Origin: DATAVB01 sp040414495
GTDB taxonomy: Bacteria > Actinomycetota > Actinomycetes > Mycobacteriales > QHCD01
Length of the DNA stretch: 63,848 nucleotides
Assembly: GCA_040414495.1 (NCBI GenBank)
Contig: JBEDUI010000206.1
Location: forward strand, 1-63,848
Direction: 5' to 3'
In this document: positions 43,603-53,371 of the stretch, in pieces
Layout of the letters: each line of letters opens with the position of its first letter
How positions within the stretch are numbered: position 1 is the stretch's first letter
The notes under the pieces: generated by a model
What the model was told of the DNA's origin: nothing
What the model saw: only the letters and a program-made list of their open reading frames with translations
The model's database searches: none
Position numbers and translations under genes: made by a program

Positions 43603-45156
43603 ATGTTCGCAGTGCCGGACGTGGACGAGGTTATCGAGGCTGCCCGGTCGATGGGAATGCACCTCGGGCCGGACGAGGCGGTGCTCTATCGCAAGCATTT
43701 GATCGAGCATCTCGACGAGCTCGATACGTTCGTACAGTCGCGAATGGACGAAGGCAAACCGGCAATCAGTTATCCGGCCCGCGAGCCTGGATACCGGCCG
43801 AGCGTCGCTGAGGATCCGTACCAGGCCTGGTTGTGGAAATGCCGGATCGAAGGCGCGGCCGAGGGGCCGCTGGCCGGAAAAACCGTCAGTTACAAAGATC
43901 ATGTCGCGGTCGCCGGAATTCCGCTCACGTATGGGTCCTACGTGATGGAGGACTTCATTCCGGACTTCGACGCCACGATCGTCAGCCGGGTGCTCGAGGC
44001 CGGTGGCACGATCGTCGGAAAGCACATGATGAACGGGTTGACCGGCGGATTCGGTTTCGGCGGCGGGATCGGCGATTACGGTCGGCCCAAGAATCCGCAC
44101 AAGCCAACGCACCTGACCGGTGGTTCGTCATCCGGTTCAGCGGCGGCGCTGGTGGCGGGTGAGGTCGACATCTCCTTCGGTGGTGACCAGGGCGGGTCGA
44201 TTCGCATTCCGGCGGCGATGTCCGGATGCGTCGGCCTCAAGCCGACCTTCGGTCTGGTGTCGCACTTCGGCCTCGGTTTTGGGTCGGATCAGAGCATCGA
44301 CTACACCGGCCCGATGGCGCGCACCATTGAGGACACCGCGGCCGCGTTGCAGGTGACCGCGGGCTATGACGGCTTTGATCCGCGGCAGAGCCGGGACGTG
44401 CCGGAGACGTACGACGCGTTGAGCACGTTGACCGACGGCGTCGAGGGATTGCGGATCGGCATTGTCGAGGAAGGATATCTCGACGCCGAATCCGACGTGA
44501 TCGACACGGTCAATGCGGCGGTGGAGGTTCTTTCCAGCGCCGGCGCCATTGTGTCAAAGGTGTCGGTGCCTGAGCATCTGAGTGCCCGTAACGCGCAGAA
44601 TGCATTGGGCGCGGAGGGTTCGCGGGCGTTGCTGCAGAGCGGATTCTTCGGCGCCTTCACCCGTACCTACTATCCACAGTCGCTGATCGCGGCGGTCAAT
44701 CAGGTCTGGGCCAACCACATCGATGTGCTCAATCCGCGGACCAAACTCAACTATTTGGTCGGGGAATTCGCCCGGCGTAATTACCATGGCCGGGTCTATG
44801 CGAAGGCGCAGAATGTCCGTGGCAGTTACATCAAGGCGTTCGATCGCGCCCTGGCCGACAACGACGTACTGGTGATGCCGACGTGCATTCTCAAGGCGCC
44901 CGAATACGCCCCTCCGGAGACAAAGGATGCGGCACTGGAGGAAGCGTTGGGTCGGATGAACGCGGCCGTGCGCAATACCCAACCGTTCAACTACACCGGA
45001 CATCCGGCGCTGGCGATGCCGTGTGGTAAGTCGCAAGGGCTACCGGTGAGCATGCAGTTGATCGGCAAGTTCTTTGATGACGCGCTATTGCTGCGGGTCG
45101 GATATGCCTTCCAACATTCGGTGGATTACGACTCGATCATCAGCGTCGAGAATTGA
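43603..45156 (+). CDS. Amidase-signature family amidase (first of the island)
   Basis: The 517-aa enzyme has a complete Ser-cisSer-Lys triad: K98 in SYKDHVAV, cis-S175 in GGSSSGSAAAL and nucleophile S199 in GGDQGGSIRIPAA, with the 24-residue cis-Ser to Ser spacing typical of the family. It hydrolyses amides to acid and ammonia. The length and the extra N-terminal about 75 residues resemble Rhodococcus-type enantioselective amidases rather than GatA. ATG 43603 has GAGAGGAG upstream. It opens a + strand run of ten genes. Confidence 0.9.
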   Translation: MFAVPDVDEVIEAARSMGMHLGPDEAVLYRKHLIEHLDELDTFVQSRMDEGKPAISYPAREPGYRPSVAEDPYQAWLWKCRIEGAAEGPLAGKTVSYKDHVAVAGIPLTYGSYVMEDFIPDFDATIVSRVLEAGGTIVGKHMMNGLTGGFGFGGGIGDYGRPKNPHKPTHLTGGSSSGSAAALVAGEVDISFGGDQGGSIRIPAAMSGCVGLKPTFGLVSHFGLGFGSDQSIDYTGPMARTIEDTAAALQVTAGYDGFDPRQSRDVPETYDALSTLTDGVEGLRIGIVEEGYLDAESDVIDTVNAAVEVLSSAGAIVSKVSVPEHLSARNAQNALGAEGSRALLQSGFFGAFTRTYYPQSLIAAVNQVWANHIDVLNPRTKLNYLVGEFARRNYHGRVYAKAQNVRGSYIKAFDRALADNDVLVMPTCILKAPEYAPPETKDAALEEALGRMNAAVRNTQPFNYTGHPALAMPCGKSQGLPVSMQLIGKFFDDALLLRVGYAFQHSVDYDSIISVEN

Positions 45157-45176
45157 TATCGATCCGGTAGCGCGTA

Positions 45177-45983
45177 ATGAGCATTTTACCTGCTGGTTCC
45201 GTCGGTGAGACCTCGGCTCGGCACGATCTGTTGGTGGGTAACAGGTACGGCCGCTCGCGGAATTACCACCGGTGGACCGCGGTCCGCCAGGTACGGGATC
45301 TGTTGCGCGCGGAGATTGTGCTGGGCAGGTTTGACGACGGGGTTGTTCCGGGCGAGGCACATCTGGTCAGTGAATACGGAGTAAGCCGGGGGGTGATACG
45401 GGACGCGCTCGATTTGCTCCGGGCCGAAGAGCTGATCGAGCGTCTGCAGGGTGCGGGCACGTTCGTCGTGGCGCAAGCCCGGGTCCGGCACGGGATCGAG
45501 GTCCTCCGTGGACTGCCCGACGGAATTGAGAAGGGCGCGTCGCGGATCACGTATCAGGTACTCGATCTCCGCCGGATTCCAGCTCCGCCGATTGTGGCGG
45601 AACGATTGGGCATCGACGAGGGCATCGACGCGGTGTTCTTCGAACGGCTCACCCTGCTGGACGGCGGACCGTTGACGTTGCGCTCGTCGTGGTTTCCTTA
45701 TCCGGTAGGTGCTCCGCTGCTGCGCACCGATGCGCAATTGGGCACGTCCATTTACCGGCTCATCGAGCATCAGCTCGGGGTCGAGGTCGGCTACACCGAC
45801 CAGCAAATCGAGGCAACGGTGGCCGATCGGACGGTCTCCGCTGTGCTGAAAACCCGCCTGGGTGCGCCGATTCTGCTTCTTGAGCGGTTGGTGCACCGGG
45901 TCGACGGCGGGCCGATCGAATTCGGGTTCGGCCGCATCCGCGGCGACCGTCTCGCACTCACCGATGTGATGCGCCGCGGTTAG
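45177..45983 (+). CDS. GntR/HutC-family transcriptional regulator
   Basis: A 268-aa regulator. A GntR winged helix occupies about residues 33-100 (VRQVRDLLRAEIVLGRF, VSEYGVSRGVIRDALDLLRAEELIERLQGAGTFV in two motifs), followed by a UTRA-type ligand-binding domain (about 120-265, with VFFERLTLLDGGPLTLRSSW). Members usually repress neighbouring catabolic genes until the effector binds. Only 20 bp separate it from the amidase, so it probably autoregulates the island. Confidence 0.88.
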   Translation: MSILPAGSVGETSARHDLLVGNRYGRSRNYHRWTAVRQVRDLLRAEIVLGRFDDGVVPGEAHLVSEYGVSRGVIRDALDLLRAEELIERLQGAGTFVVAQARVRHGIEVLRGLPDGIEKGASRITYQVLDLRRIPAPPIVAERLGIDEGIDAVFFERLTLLDGGPLTLRSSWFPYPVGAPLLRTDAQLGTSIYRLIEHQLGVEVGYTDQQIEATVADRTVSAVLKTRLGAPILLLERLVHRVDGGPIEFGFGRIRGDRLALTDVMRRG

Positions 45984-46083
45984 TCGCGTGAATTCCGCGC
46001 CAACGTCGGCGCGCACAGACAAGGACCAGGAGTGCCGGCACCGCCGGCGCCCCGAGACGCGCATTGCCAGAAAGGGGCGGAAA

Positions 46084-47118
46084 ATGAGCGTGTCCATTAT
46101 GGAGAAAATGAACCAAACCCGGCCGGCCGCGCTGGAGGTTCGCGGGCTGAGCACCACGTTCCGGACCGATCACGGCCCGCTGGCGGCGGTCGACAACGTA
46201 TCGTTCCGGCTGGGCCGGGGCCGGGTGCTGGCCGTGATCGGCGAGTCGGGAAGCGGGAAGAGCGCGATGCTGCGCTCGATTCTCGGCATTCAGGCCGGCA
46301 ATGCCACCGTGACCGGTGAGGTGCTGCTGGGTGAGCGCAATCTGTTAGCGCTGCCGGCCAAGGCCCGGGCGGCGACTCGTGGCCGCGATATTTCAATGGT
46401 TTTCCAGGACCCGCTGACCGCACTCGATCCGGTGTACACAATAGAACGTCAGCTGTGCGAAACATTGCGCCGACACCGCAAGCTCGGCCGGCGCGAAGCC
46501 CGAGCCCAGGCCCTTGAGCTACTCGAACTCGTGCGGATTCCTTCGGCGGCGGCCCGGTTGAAGGCATACCCAGCCGAACTGTCCGGCGGTATGCGGCAAC
46601 GGGTGGTCATTGCGATGGCGATCGCTGCCCGGCCGCAGGTGCTGCTGGCCGACGAACCGACCACTGCCCTGGACGTGACCGTTCAGGCGAAAATCCTGGA
46701 ATTGTTCCGGACCGTGCAGCGTGAGCACGAGATGGGCATGATCATCGTGACCCACGACCTCGGCGTCGCAGCCGAAATCGCCGACGACATCGCGGTCATG
46801 TACGCCGGCCGGATCGTGGAGACCGGGTCGGCCGAAGAGGTGCTGCTGCAGCCCTCTCATCCCTACACCAAAGGGCTTATCGAGGCCAATGTCCGACCGG
46901 GACAGCACAGCCGGCCACAGGCAATTCCCGGTTCGCCGCCGAGCTTGGCCCGGCTGCCGGAAGGATGCGCTTTCGCCCCGCGCTGCGCGGTGGCGACCAC
47001 GGAATGTTGGACGCGGCGGCCGGAAGATATTTCGCTCAGCCCGACCCACAGCAGCCGCTGCCTGCTGGAGCTCACGTCGGTGACCGCAGGGGTGGACGGC
47101 AGGCATGCCGTCGTCTGA
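46084..47118 (+). CDS. Oligopeptide/dipeptide-type ABC transporter ATPase (DppD/OppD-like)
   Basis: The 344-aa ATPase has Walker A GESGSGKS (G53-S60), the signature LSGGMRQR, Walker B VLLADEPTTALD and the H-loop VTHDLG. The C-terminal oligo_HPY extension carries the cysteines GCAFAPRC and the later EC and RC, which fit a 4Fe-4S site. It is the first transporter gene of the operon. The ATG follows GAAAGGGGCGG. Its end overlaps the binding-protein gene by 14 bp. Confidence 0.92.
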   Translation: MSVSIMEKMNQTRPAALEVRGLSTTFRTDHGPLAAVDNVSFRLGRGRVLAVIGESGSGKSAMLRSILGIQAGNATVTGEVLLGERNLLALPAKARAATRGRDISMVFQDPLTALDPVYTIERQLCETLRRHRKLGRREARAQALELLELVRIPSAAARLKAYPAELSGGMRQRVVIAMAIAARPQVLLADEPTTALDVTVQAKILELFRTVQREHEMGMIIVTHDLGVAAEIADDIAVMYAGRIVETGSAEEVLLQPSHPYTKGLIEANVRPGQHSRPQAIPGSPPSLARLPEGCAFAPRCAVATTECWTRRPEDISLSPTHSSRCLLELTSVTAGVDGRHAVV

Positions 47119-48724
47119 GCCGGGACGGCGGCGGTGGTCCATTGTGGTCATTCTGGTGCTGCTCGGCAGTCTGCTGGTTGGCTGTGGGAAAGGGACAGTC
47201 GGTTACGGCAGCACGGCCGGCATCCTGCGGATCGCCATGACCGCCGGCAATATCCCGTTCCCATCGACGCCGCCGGATCAGGGCTACGAGGGATACCGGT
47301 TTGTCGGCAACAACATCTACGACGGTCTGACCCGATTCAACCTCGATCAAAGCAAGACGATCCCGACCCCGCAGCCGGCGCTGGCCAAATCCTGGTCGAT
47401 ATCGCCGGACAAGCTCACCTGGACCTTTCACCTCCGGCGCGGGGTCACGTTCCAGGACGGCACCCCGTTCAATGCCGACGCCGTACTGTTCCAGTTCAAC
47501 CGGATGCTGGACAAGAAATTCACGTACTACGACACGATCGACGCGCCCCGGTACGCTGCCTCCTTCTTACAATTCAAAAGCTGGCACAAGATCGACGACT
47601 ACACGGTGTCGGTCACCACGAAACATCCGTACGCCTGGCTGTCGTACGACCTGGCCTCGGTCTATTTCCCGAGTCCGGCCGTGGTGAAGAAATACGGCAA
47701 CACCAACTACAACGCCCATGCCATCGGCACCGGACCATTCACAATCAAGAAGTACGTTGATGGTCAGGTCATGATCCTGCAGGCCAACGACCACTATTGG
47801 CGCGGCCGGCCGAAGCTGAACGAGATCGTGCTCTACCCGATGCCGGAGGCGGCCACCCGGCTGTCCGCATTGGAATCGGGCGAGGTGGACTGGGCCGAGG
47901 TGCCTTCGCCGGATGCCCTATCGCAGCTGAAAGACGACGGCTACGTGACCTATATGGGCAAGTACCCGCACGGGATCATGCCTCGGTTCAACCTGTTCCG
48001 CAAACCGTTCAAGGGAAACATCAAGCTGCGCAAGGCCCTCAACTACGCGTTGGACCGGGTCGGCACCGCGGATCTGATCAACAACGTCGGCTATCCGGCC
48101 AAGCAGTACGTATATCCCGGCCATCCGGACTACGCGCCGGACAATCCCGGCTACCACTACGACCCTGCCGAAGCAAGACGGCTGTTGGCCGAGGCCGGTT
48201 ACAAACCCGGGCAGCTGCACCTCAACATGGCCTATCCGACCGGTGGTTCGGGGAACATGTTCCCGGACATCATGATGCAGAAACTGCAGGCCGACTTCAC
48301 GGCGATCGGCGTCGAGGTGACGCTGGAGCCGATGGAGTGGGACACCTTGACCACGATCAGCCTGGCCACGTTGAAGAGTCCACAGTGGAAGAACATCGAC
48401 ATCCTGTGGTCCTCGCCGGCGGCCGGCATGATCCCGACCGGTTACGCGACGACGTTCCAGTGCATGCAGTCGGCCGATACACCCAACGCCAGCGGCATCT
48501 GTAACAAGCAGATGCAGGCCGACTATCAGAAGGCATCGTCCAGCTTCGATCCGAAGACCTCGCACAAATACCTGCAGGACATGATGAATATCGCGGTCAA
48601 CGACGCGTATTTCCTGTTCTGGATGCACGATCTGAACCTGCGGGTGATGTCGCCGAAGGTGCACGGGTTCGTGGAACCCAAGTCCTGGTGGGTGGATTTC
48701 GACAACATCACGGTGGGCGGTTAA
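47105..48724 (+). CDS. Peptide/nickel-type ABC transporter substrate-binding lipoprotein
   Basis: The 539-aa SBP_bac_5 protein starts with a lipoprotein signal: basic RRRW, a hydrophobic stretch and the lipobox LLVGC (C27 as lipidation site). The mature part shows the family elements LTWTFHLRRGVTFQDGTPFNA, AIGTGPFTIKKYVDG and LRKALNYALDR. It would be anchored outside the membrane and deliver substrate to the two permeases. The family binds peptides, opines, glycosides and metal chelates, so the ligand is open; neighbours suggest an amide. Confidence 0.92.
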   Translation: MPSSEPGRRRWSIVVILVLLGSLLVGCGKGTVGYGSTAGILRIAMTAGNIPFPSTPPDQGYEGYRFVGNNIYDGLTRFNLDQSKTIPTPQPALAKSWSISPDKLTWTFHLRRGVTFQDGTPFNADAVLFQFNRMLDKKFTYYDTIDAPRYAASFLQFKSWHKIDDYTVSVTTKHPYAWLSYDLASVYFPSPAVVKKYGNTNYNAHAIGTGPFTIKKYVDGQVMILQANDHYWRGRPKLNEIVLYPMPEAATRLSALESGEVDWAEVPSPDALSQLKDDGYVTYMGKYPHGIMPRFNLFRKPFKGNIKLRKALNYALDRVGTADLINNVGYPAKQYVYPGHPDYAPDNPGYHYDPAEARRLLAEAGYKPGQLHLNMAYPTGGSGNMFPDIMMQKLQADFTAIGVEVTLEPMEWDTLTTISLATLKSPQWKNIDILWSSPAAGMIPTGYATTFQCMQSADTPNASGICNKQMQADYQKASSSFDPKTSHKYLQDMMNIAVNDAYFLFWMHDLNLRVMSPKVHGFVEPKSWWVDFDNITVGG

Positions 48725-48726
48725 CG

Positions 48727-49683
48727 ATGATTCAACTCACCTTGCGCCGGCTTGCCATGGCCATGCTGATTCTGTTCGGCGTCTCGGTCGTGATCTTCCT
48801 ACTGATGAACGTGCTGCCGGGCGATCCGGTCGCGACCCTGCTCGGTCCGGATGCCTCCAACGCCGACCGACTGGCCCTGCGGCACAGCCTCGGTCTGGAC
48901 AAACCGCTGCCGACGCAGTACGTCGACTGGCTCGGTCGCACATTGACCGGAGATCTTGGCTATTCGCAGTATCGCCGGGCCGAGGTGCTGAGCCTGATCA
49001 ACGCCGCCTGGGTGAATACGGCAATTCTTGCCGGATTCTCCGCGCTGTTCGGGTTGGTCGCCGGGGTGGCGCTGGGTTTTGCCGCCGGTGCCCGGCGCGG
49101 GAAGGTCGTGGACAAGGTTATCTCGACGTTCGGCATGGCCGGGCTGAGCATTCCCTCGTTCTTCGTCGCGATCATCCTGCTCACGTTCTTCGCCGCCCGC
49201 TGGCGGTGGTTGCCGGCCGGTGGCACGTCGTTATCCGGGGCCGGTCAGGGCGGGCTCGGCGAATTCGTCCGGCACCTGATCATGCCCGTGGTGGCCGGTT
49301 CGCTGGTGACGCTGGCCATCACGGCCCGGGTCACCCGAGCCAGCATCGTCGAGGCATACCAGGCCGATTTTGTGGAAACCCTGCGGGCCAAGGGTTTGAC
49401 CGGGTTGCAGATCCTGCGGCACGTATTCAAGAACGCCCTCTCGCCGGTGCTGACCACGTCCGGTCTGCAGATCGGTTATCTGCTGGGTGGTTCGGTGCTG
49501 ATCGAGACGATCTTCCAATGGCCGGGAATCGGCCTGTTGCTCTACAACGCCATCGAGGCCCGCGATCTCGTCGTGGTCGAGGGAACGACGCTGGTCATCG
49601 CCGGGACGTTCGTGCTCATCAATTTGCTGGTCGACCTGCTGCAGGCCGTGATCGATCCCCGGCAGCGATACGCGCTGGCCTAA
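48727..49683 (+). CDS. ABC transporter permease (DppB/OppB-like)
   Basis: A 318-aa membrane protein with the OppB opening MIQLTLRRLAMAMLILFGVS and PGDP in the first loop. Six hydrophobic segments follow, and the EAA-type coupling motif is EAYQADFVETLRAKGLTGLQI. It is 2 bp past the binding-protein stop. Confidence 0.92.
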   Translation: MIQLTLRRLAMAMLILFGVSVVIFLLMNVLPGDPVATLLGPDASNADRLALRHSLGLDKPLPTQYVDWLGRTLTGDLGYSQYRRAEVLSLINAAWVNTAILAGFSALFGLVAGVALGFAAGARRGKVVDKVISTFGMAGLSIPSFFVAIILLTFFAARWRWLPAGGTSLSGAGQGGLGEFVRHLIMPVVAGSLVTLAITARVTRASIVEAYQADFVETLRAKGLTGLQILRHVFKNALSPVLTTSGLQIGYLLGGSVLIETIFQWPGIGLLLYNAIEARDLVVVEGTTLVIAGTFVLINLLVDLLQAVIDPRQRYALA

Positions 49684-49702
49684 GGAATGGAGGTGATTAT
49701 TG

Positions 49703-50614
49703 ATGACCGAGCTCACTGCCGATGATCTACGGGAGCGCTGGTATCAGAGTGAGGTGTCGGTGCCGCCGATCTCATACTGGTCGGTCGTCCGGCGTCGTTT
49801 CCTGCGGAACAAACTGGGCGTCGCGGCGCTCATCGTGTTGATCCTGATTATCGCGGCCGCGGTGTTCGCACCGTGGATCTGCCCGTACGACCCGTTGGTC
49901 GGCAAGCCGGCCGATCGGCTGCAGAACATTTTCTCGTTCTCGACCGGTCATCCACTGGGGACGGACGAGCAGGGCCGGGACATGTTGACCCGTGTCCTTT
50001 ACGGCGGGCGACTTTCGCTGCTGGCCGGGTTCGTGCCGACGCTGGTTGCCGCTGTGGTGGGCACGATCATCGGGACCTGGGCCGGCCTGGTGCGTGGGGC
50101 GGTCGGCGCGATCCTCATGCGCATCATGGACATGCTGTACGCATTTCCGGCCATTCTGCTGGCGATCGCGGTTGGCTCCTCGCTCGGCGCCGGCCTGTCG
50201 AACACGATCATCGCGGTCTCGATCGTCTTTATCCCGCCGGTTTCCCGGATCGCCGAGTCCGAGACCCGCAAGATCGTCACGTCCGAATATGTGGAGGCGG
50301 CGCGACTGTCCGGCGCCAGCCGGATCCGCATTCTGCGTACCCAACTGCTGCCCAACGTCCTCAACGAAATCATTGTCTATTCCTCCGGCCTGGTCGGGGT
50401 GGCGATGATCATCGCGGCCAGCTTGAGCTTTCTCGGCCTCGGGTCCCGGCCACCGACGCCGGAATGGGGCTACATGCTGGAAAGCCTGCAGGGCGACATT
50501 TACGTGGTGCCGGCCGTGGTCGCGGTTCCGGGGATCTTCATCTTTCTCACCTCGGTCACGTTCAACACCGCCAGCGACGCGCTGCGCGAGGCGATGGATA
50601 CCCGGCTCGGTTAG
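49703..50614 (+). CDS. ABC transporter permease (DppC/OppC-like)
   Basis: The 303-aa permease has a cytoplasmic N-terminal stretch, a first helix at about 35-55, then HPLGTDEQGRDMLTRVLYGGR, the family's hallmark, and the coupling motif EYVEAARLSGASRIRI. ATG 49703 (after a GGAGGTGAT site) is preferred over TTG 49700. Confidence 0.92.
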   Translation: MTELTADDLRERWYQSEVSVPPISYWSVVRRRFLRNKLGVAALIVLILIIAAAVFAPWICPYDPLVGKPADRLQNIFSFSTGHPLGTDEQGRDMLTRVLYGGRLSLLAGFVPTLVAAVVGTIIGTWAGLVRGAVGAILMRIMDMLYAFPAILLAIAVGSSLGAGLSNTIIAVSIVFIPPVSRIAESETRKIVTSEYVEAARLSGASRIRILRTQLLPNVLNEIIVYSSGLVGVAMIIAASLSFLGLGSRPPTPEWGYMLESLQGDIYVVPAVVAVPGIFIFLTSVTFNTASDALREAMDTRLG

Positions 50615-50625
50615 GGGAATTCGAG

Positions 50626-51645
50626 ATGACCACAGCTGCTACTGACGCGCCGCCGATATTGGCGGTGGACGGGGTAACCAAGACGTTCCGGGCCCGGGCC
50701 GGCTTACATCGGGTACGGATATCGGCGGTCGACAACGTCTCGTTCACCGTGCCGGCCGGCTCAACCCTCGGCATCGTAGGGGAGTCCGGCTGCGGCAAGT
50801 CCACATTGGCCAGAGTCATTGTAGGCCTGCACAGGGCGGATGCGGGCACGGTCCGGTTCGCCGGAACGCCGCTACCCAGGCGCGGCAAGCGGTCACGGAC
50901 CATCGTCGAGCACACCCAGATGGTGTTCCAAGATCCGTATTCCGCGCTGAACCCGCGCGCTTCGGTCGGCGAGTCGATCGGGTTTCCGCTCAAGGTCCAG
51001 GGTGTGCCCCGGCCCGATATCGACCGACGGGTCAACAAGGTGCTGGAGGACGTCGGCCTGCATCCGGCCTACAGCACGCACTATCCGCACCAACTCAGCG
51101 GCGGCCAACGGCAGCGGGTCAATATCGCGCGCGCGTTGGTCCTGGAACCGAAGCTCGTCGTGCTCGATGAGGCAGTGTCTGCATTGGACAAGTCGATCCA
51201 GGCCCAGATCGTCAATCTGTTGTTGGATCTGCAGTCCGGGTACGACCTGACCTATGTATTCATCAGTCACGACCTGAACGTCGTGGAGTACATGAGCGAC
51301 CAGGTCGCGGTCATGTACCTCGGCCAGGTCGTCGAATTCTGCGATGCGAGCATGCTCTATCAGGCGCCGTTGCATCCGTATTCGCAGATGCTGCTGTCCT
51401 CGATTCCGACTCTTGATCCGACCCAGCGGGCCGAGAACGTATTGGCGGACAGCGGCGATATTCCGAGCCCGTTGAATCCGCCGAGTGGCTGTCGGTTCCG
51501 TACCCGCTGCCCGTTCGCCATGGACATCTGCGCCGACAAGGCCCCGGCAATGATCGAGGCACGGCCGCAGCACAGCGTTTCCTGCCATTTGTTCGACCGC
51601 GAATACGGCGACCCGGCCCGTATCGCAGCAACCAAAGGAGAGTGA
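50626..51645 (+). CDS. Oligopeptide/dipeptide-type ABC transporter ATPase (DppF/OppF-like)
   Basis: The 339-aa second ATPase has Walker A GESGCGKSTLA, the signature LSGGQRQRVNIARAL, a Walker B VVLDEAVSALD and FISHDLNVVEYM. The C-terminal oligo_HPY region holds cysteines in SGCRFRTRCPFAMDIC. It forms a heterodimer with the product of the gene at 46084. The start lies 11 bp after the upstream stop. Confidence 0.92.
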   Translation: MTTAATDAPPILAVDGVTKTFRARAGLHRVRISAVDNVSFTVPAGSTLGIVGESGCGKSTLARVIVGLHRADAGTVRFAGTPLPRRGKRSRTIVEHTQMVFQDPYSALNPRASVGESIGFPLKVQGVPRPDIDRRVNKVLEDVGLHPAYSTHYPHQLSGGQRQRVNIARALVLEPKLVVLDEAVSALDKSIQAQIVNLLLDLQSGYDLTYVFISHDLNVVEYMSDQVAVMYLGQVVEFCDASMLYQAPLHPYSQMLLSSIPTLDPTQRAENVLADSGDIPSPLNPPSGCRFRTRCPFAMDICADKAPAMIEARPQHSVSCHLFDREYGDPARIAATKGE

Positions 51646-51646
51646 C

Positions 51647-51850
51647 GTGGGCACTGCCGGCACCACCAGCGCTACTGGCGCGATTGAGACCGTACGCGCA
51701 TTGTTGAGCGCGGCGAACATCACGGTCTCCGAATCGGAATTCGCCGATTTCGTGCAGGTCTATCCGGCCCTGCGGGCGCAGGCCGACGGCCTGTACCTGC
51801 CGGAGCTGGAATTCATCGACCCGGCGATCGACTTCGATCCCGCCGCCTGA
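51647..51850 (+). CDS. Small GatC/AtzG-like protein (DUF4089-like), likely amidase partner
   Basis: The 67-aa protein is easy to miss. It has a helix (IETVRALLSAANITVSESEF), a second helix around VYPALRAQADGL, and an acidic/proline tail LPELEFIDPAIDFDP. This order, including the tail, resembles AtzG/DUF4089 and GatC small subunits that wrap around AS amidases such as AtzE and GatA. It lies 29 bp before an amidase gene and has AAGGAG before its GTG. The homology call is by pattern, not alignment. Confidence 0.6.
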   Translation: MGTAGTTSATGAIETVRALLSAANITVSESEFADFVQVYPALRAQADGLYLPELEFIDPAIDFDPAA

Positions 51851-51879
51851 GCCGTTTCCTATTTCGTACAGGAGGAGAA

Positions 51880-53292
51880 ATGCCAGAAGCATTACCGCTG
51901 ACCATCAAGGATGCCGCCGCCGCACTGCGCGCCGGAACGGTGACCTCGGCGGAGTTGACCCGCGTGCTGCTGGACAAGATCGGCAAGGCCAACGAGGCGC
52001 TCGGCGCGTTCGTCACGGTCACTGAGGAAGGCGCGATGGCGGCCGCCGAAGCCGCGGACGCCAACTTCGCGGCCGGCGTGGATGTCGGTCCGCTGCAGGG
52101 GATTCCGCTGGCGGTCAAGGACATCATCTCCACAAAGGACGCTCCGACTACGGCCAACAGCCGCGTGCTGCCGGCCGACTGGGGCAAGGGCGTCGATGCA
52201 CCGGTCGTGGCCCGACTACGGGAAGCGGGTTCGGTGATCCTCGGTAAGACCACGACCAGCGAATTCGCCTGTGGCGCGCCGGATCCGGACAAGGGCTTCC
52301 TGATCCCGCGCAATCCGTGGAACACCGAGCACACCGCGGCCGGCTCCAGTTCCGGTACCGGCGTGGCGGTCGCGGCCGGGCTGGCCTTTGGTGGCCTGGG
52401 CACCGACACCGGCGGTTCGGTACGCGGTCCGGCCTCGGTCAACGGCCACACCGGACTGAAGGTGACCTTCGGTCGCGTCCCCAAAGCCGGTGTGGTGCCG
52501 TTGGGGTACACATTGGACAGCATTGGCCCGATGGCCCGCAGCGCCTACGACTGCGCGGTAATGCTCGAAGTGATGGCCGGGTACCACCCCGATGACCGCT
52601 TCGCCGCGCAGGCTGAGGTTCCGGCGTACTCGTCGTTGCTGACCGGCAGTGTGGCCGGCCTGAAGATCGGCGTGGCCACTCCGTACTTCTTTGATACGCC
52701 GGAATTGGACGACGAGGTGCGCGCCGCCGTGCTGGCCGCGGTCGACGTGTTGAAGGGCGCCGGTGCTGTGGTCAGCGAGGTCACCGTGCCTTACGCCAAG
52801 GAAGCCAAAGAGGCCAACCACATCACGCTGGTCTCCGAGGCTTACGCGTACCACCGGCAGAATCTCATCGACAAGTGGGAAGACTACGGACGTTTCACCC
52901 GTCCGACACTGGTCAAAGGCGCATTCTTCACCTCGGGGGACTATGCCCAGGCGCAGCGGCTGCGCACCGTTTTCCGCGCTGGTGTCAAGGAAGTCCTGCG
53001 CCAGGTCGATGTCATCGTGACCCCGAGCATGGTGCGGCCGGCCGAGCGGATCGATGAGCTGGACATGCAGAAGCGCATGCTCGGTGCGGGCTTTACTGGT
53101 CAATGGAACTTTGCCGGCTTGCCCGCGGCCGCGATTCCAGTGGGATTCAGCACATTCGGTCTGCCGCTGTCGATGCAAATTGTCGGCGGTCCGTTTGCCG
53201 AGGCGACCGTGTTGTCGGTGGCCGATACGTACCAACAGCTCACCGATTGGCATCTGCAAGTCCCGCCCGTAGCGGAGCTTGTCGGAGCTTAA
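51880..53292 (+). CDS. Amidase-signature family amidase (GatA/AtzE-like)
   Basis: The 470-aa enzyme has GatA-like length and start (LTIKDAAAALRAGTVTSAEL). The triad is complete: K80 in IPLAVKDII, cis-S156 in AAGSSSGTG and nucleophile S180 in GTDTGGSVRGPAS, again 24 residues apart. An AGGAGGAG precedes the ATG. With the small protein before it, it may form an AtzE-AtzG-type complex. It is unlikely to be the tRNA amidotransferase because gatB is absent and the context is a transporter operon. Confidence 0.9.
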   Translation: MPEALPLTIKDAAAALRAGTVTSAELTRVLLDKIGKANEALGAFVTVTEEGAMAAAEAADANFAAGVDVGPLQGIPLAVKDIISTKDAPTTANSRVLPADWGKGVDAPVVARLREAGSVILGKTTTSEFACGAPDPDKGFLIPRNPWNTEHTAAGSSSGTGVAVAAGLAFGGLGTDTGGSVRGPASVNGHTGLKVTFGRVPKAGVVPLGYTLDSIGPMARSAYDCAVMLEVMAGYHPDDRFAAQAEVPAYSSLLTGSVAGLKIGVATPYFFDTPELDDEVRAAVLAAVDVLKGAGAVVSEVTVPYAKEAKEANHITLVSEAYAYHRQNLIDKWEDYGRFTRPTLVKGAFFTSGDYAQAQRLRTVFRAGVKEVLRQVDVIVTPSMVRPAERIDELDMQKRMLGAGFTGQWNFAGLPAAAIPVGFSTFGLPLSMQIVGGPFAEATVLSVADTYQQLTDWHLQVPPVAELVGA

Positions 53293-53371
53293 CCGTTGTA
53301 GTTGGCTCACACACAGAGGTAACATGCTCGACGGGAAATCGATGTACATGATCAACTGAAAAAGGAGAGGC

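Noticed and set aside
51880..53292. GatA of the tRNA-dependent amidotransferase
   Set aside because: The small protein before it is not a clear GatC, gatB is absent, and the gene lies in a transporter operon.
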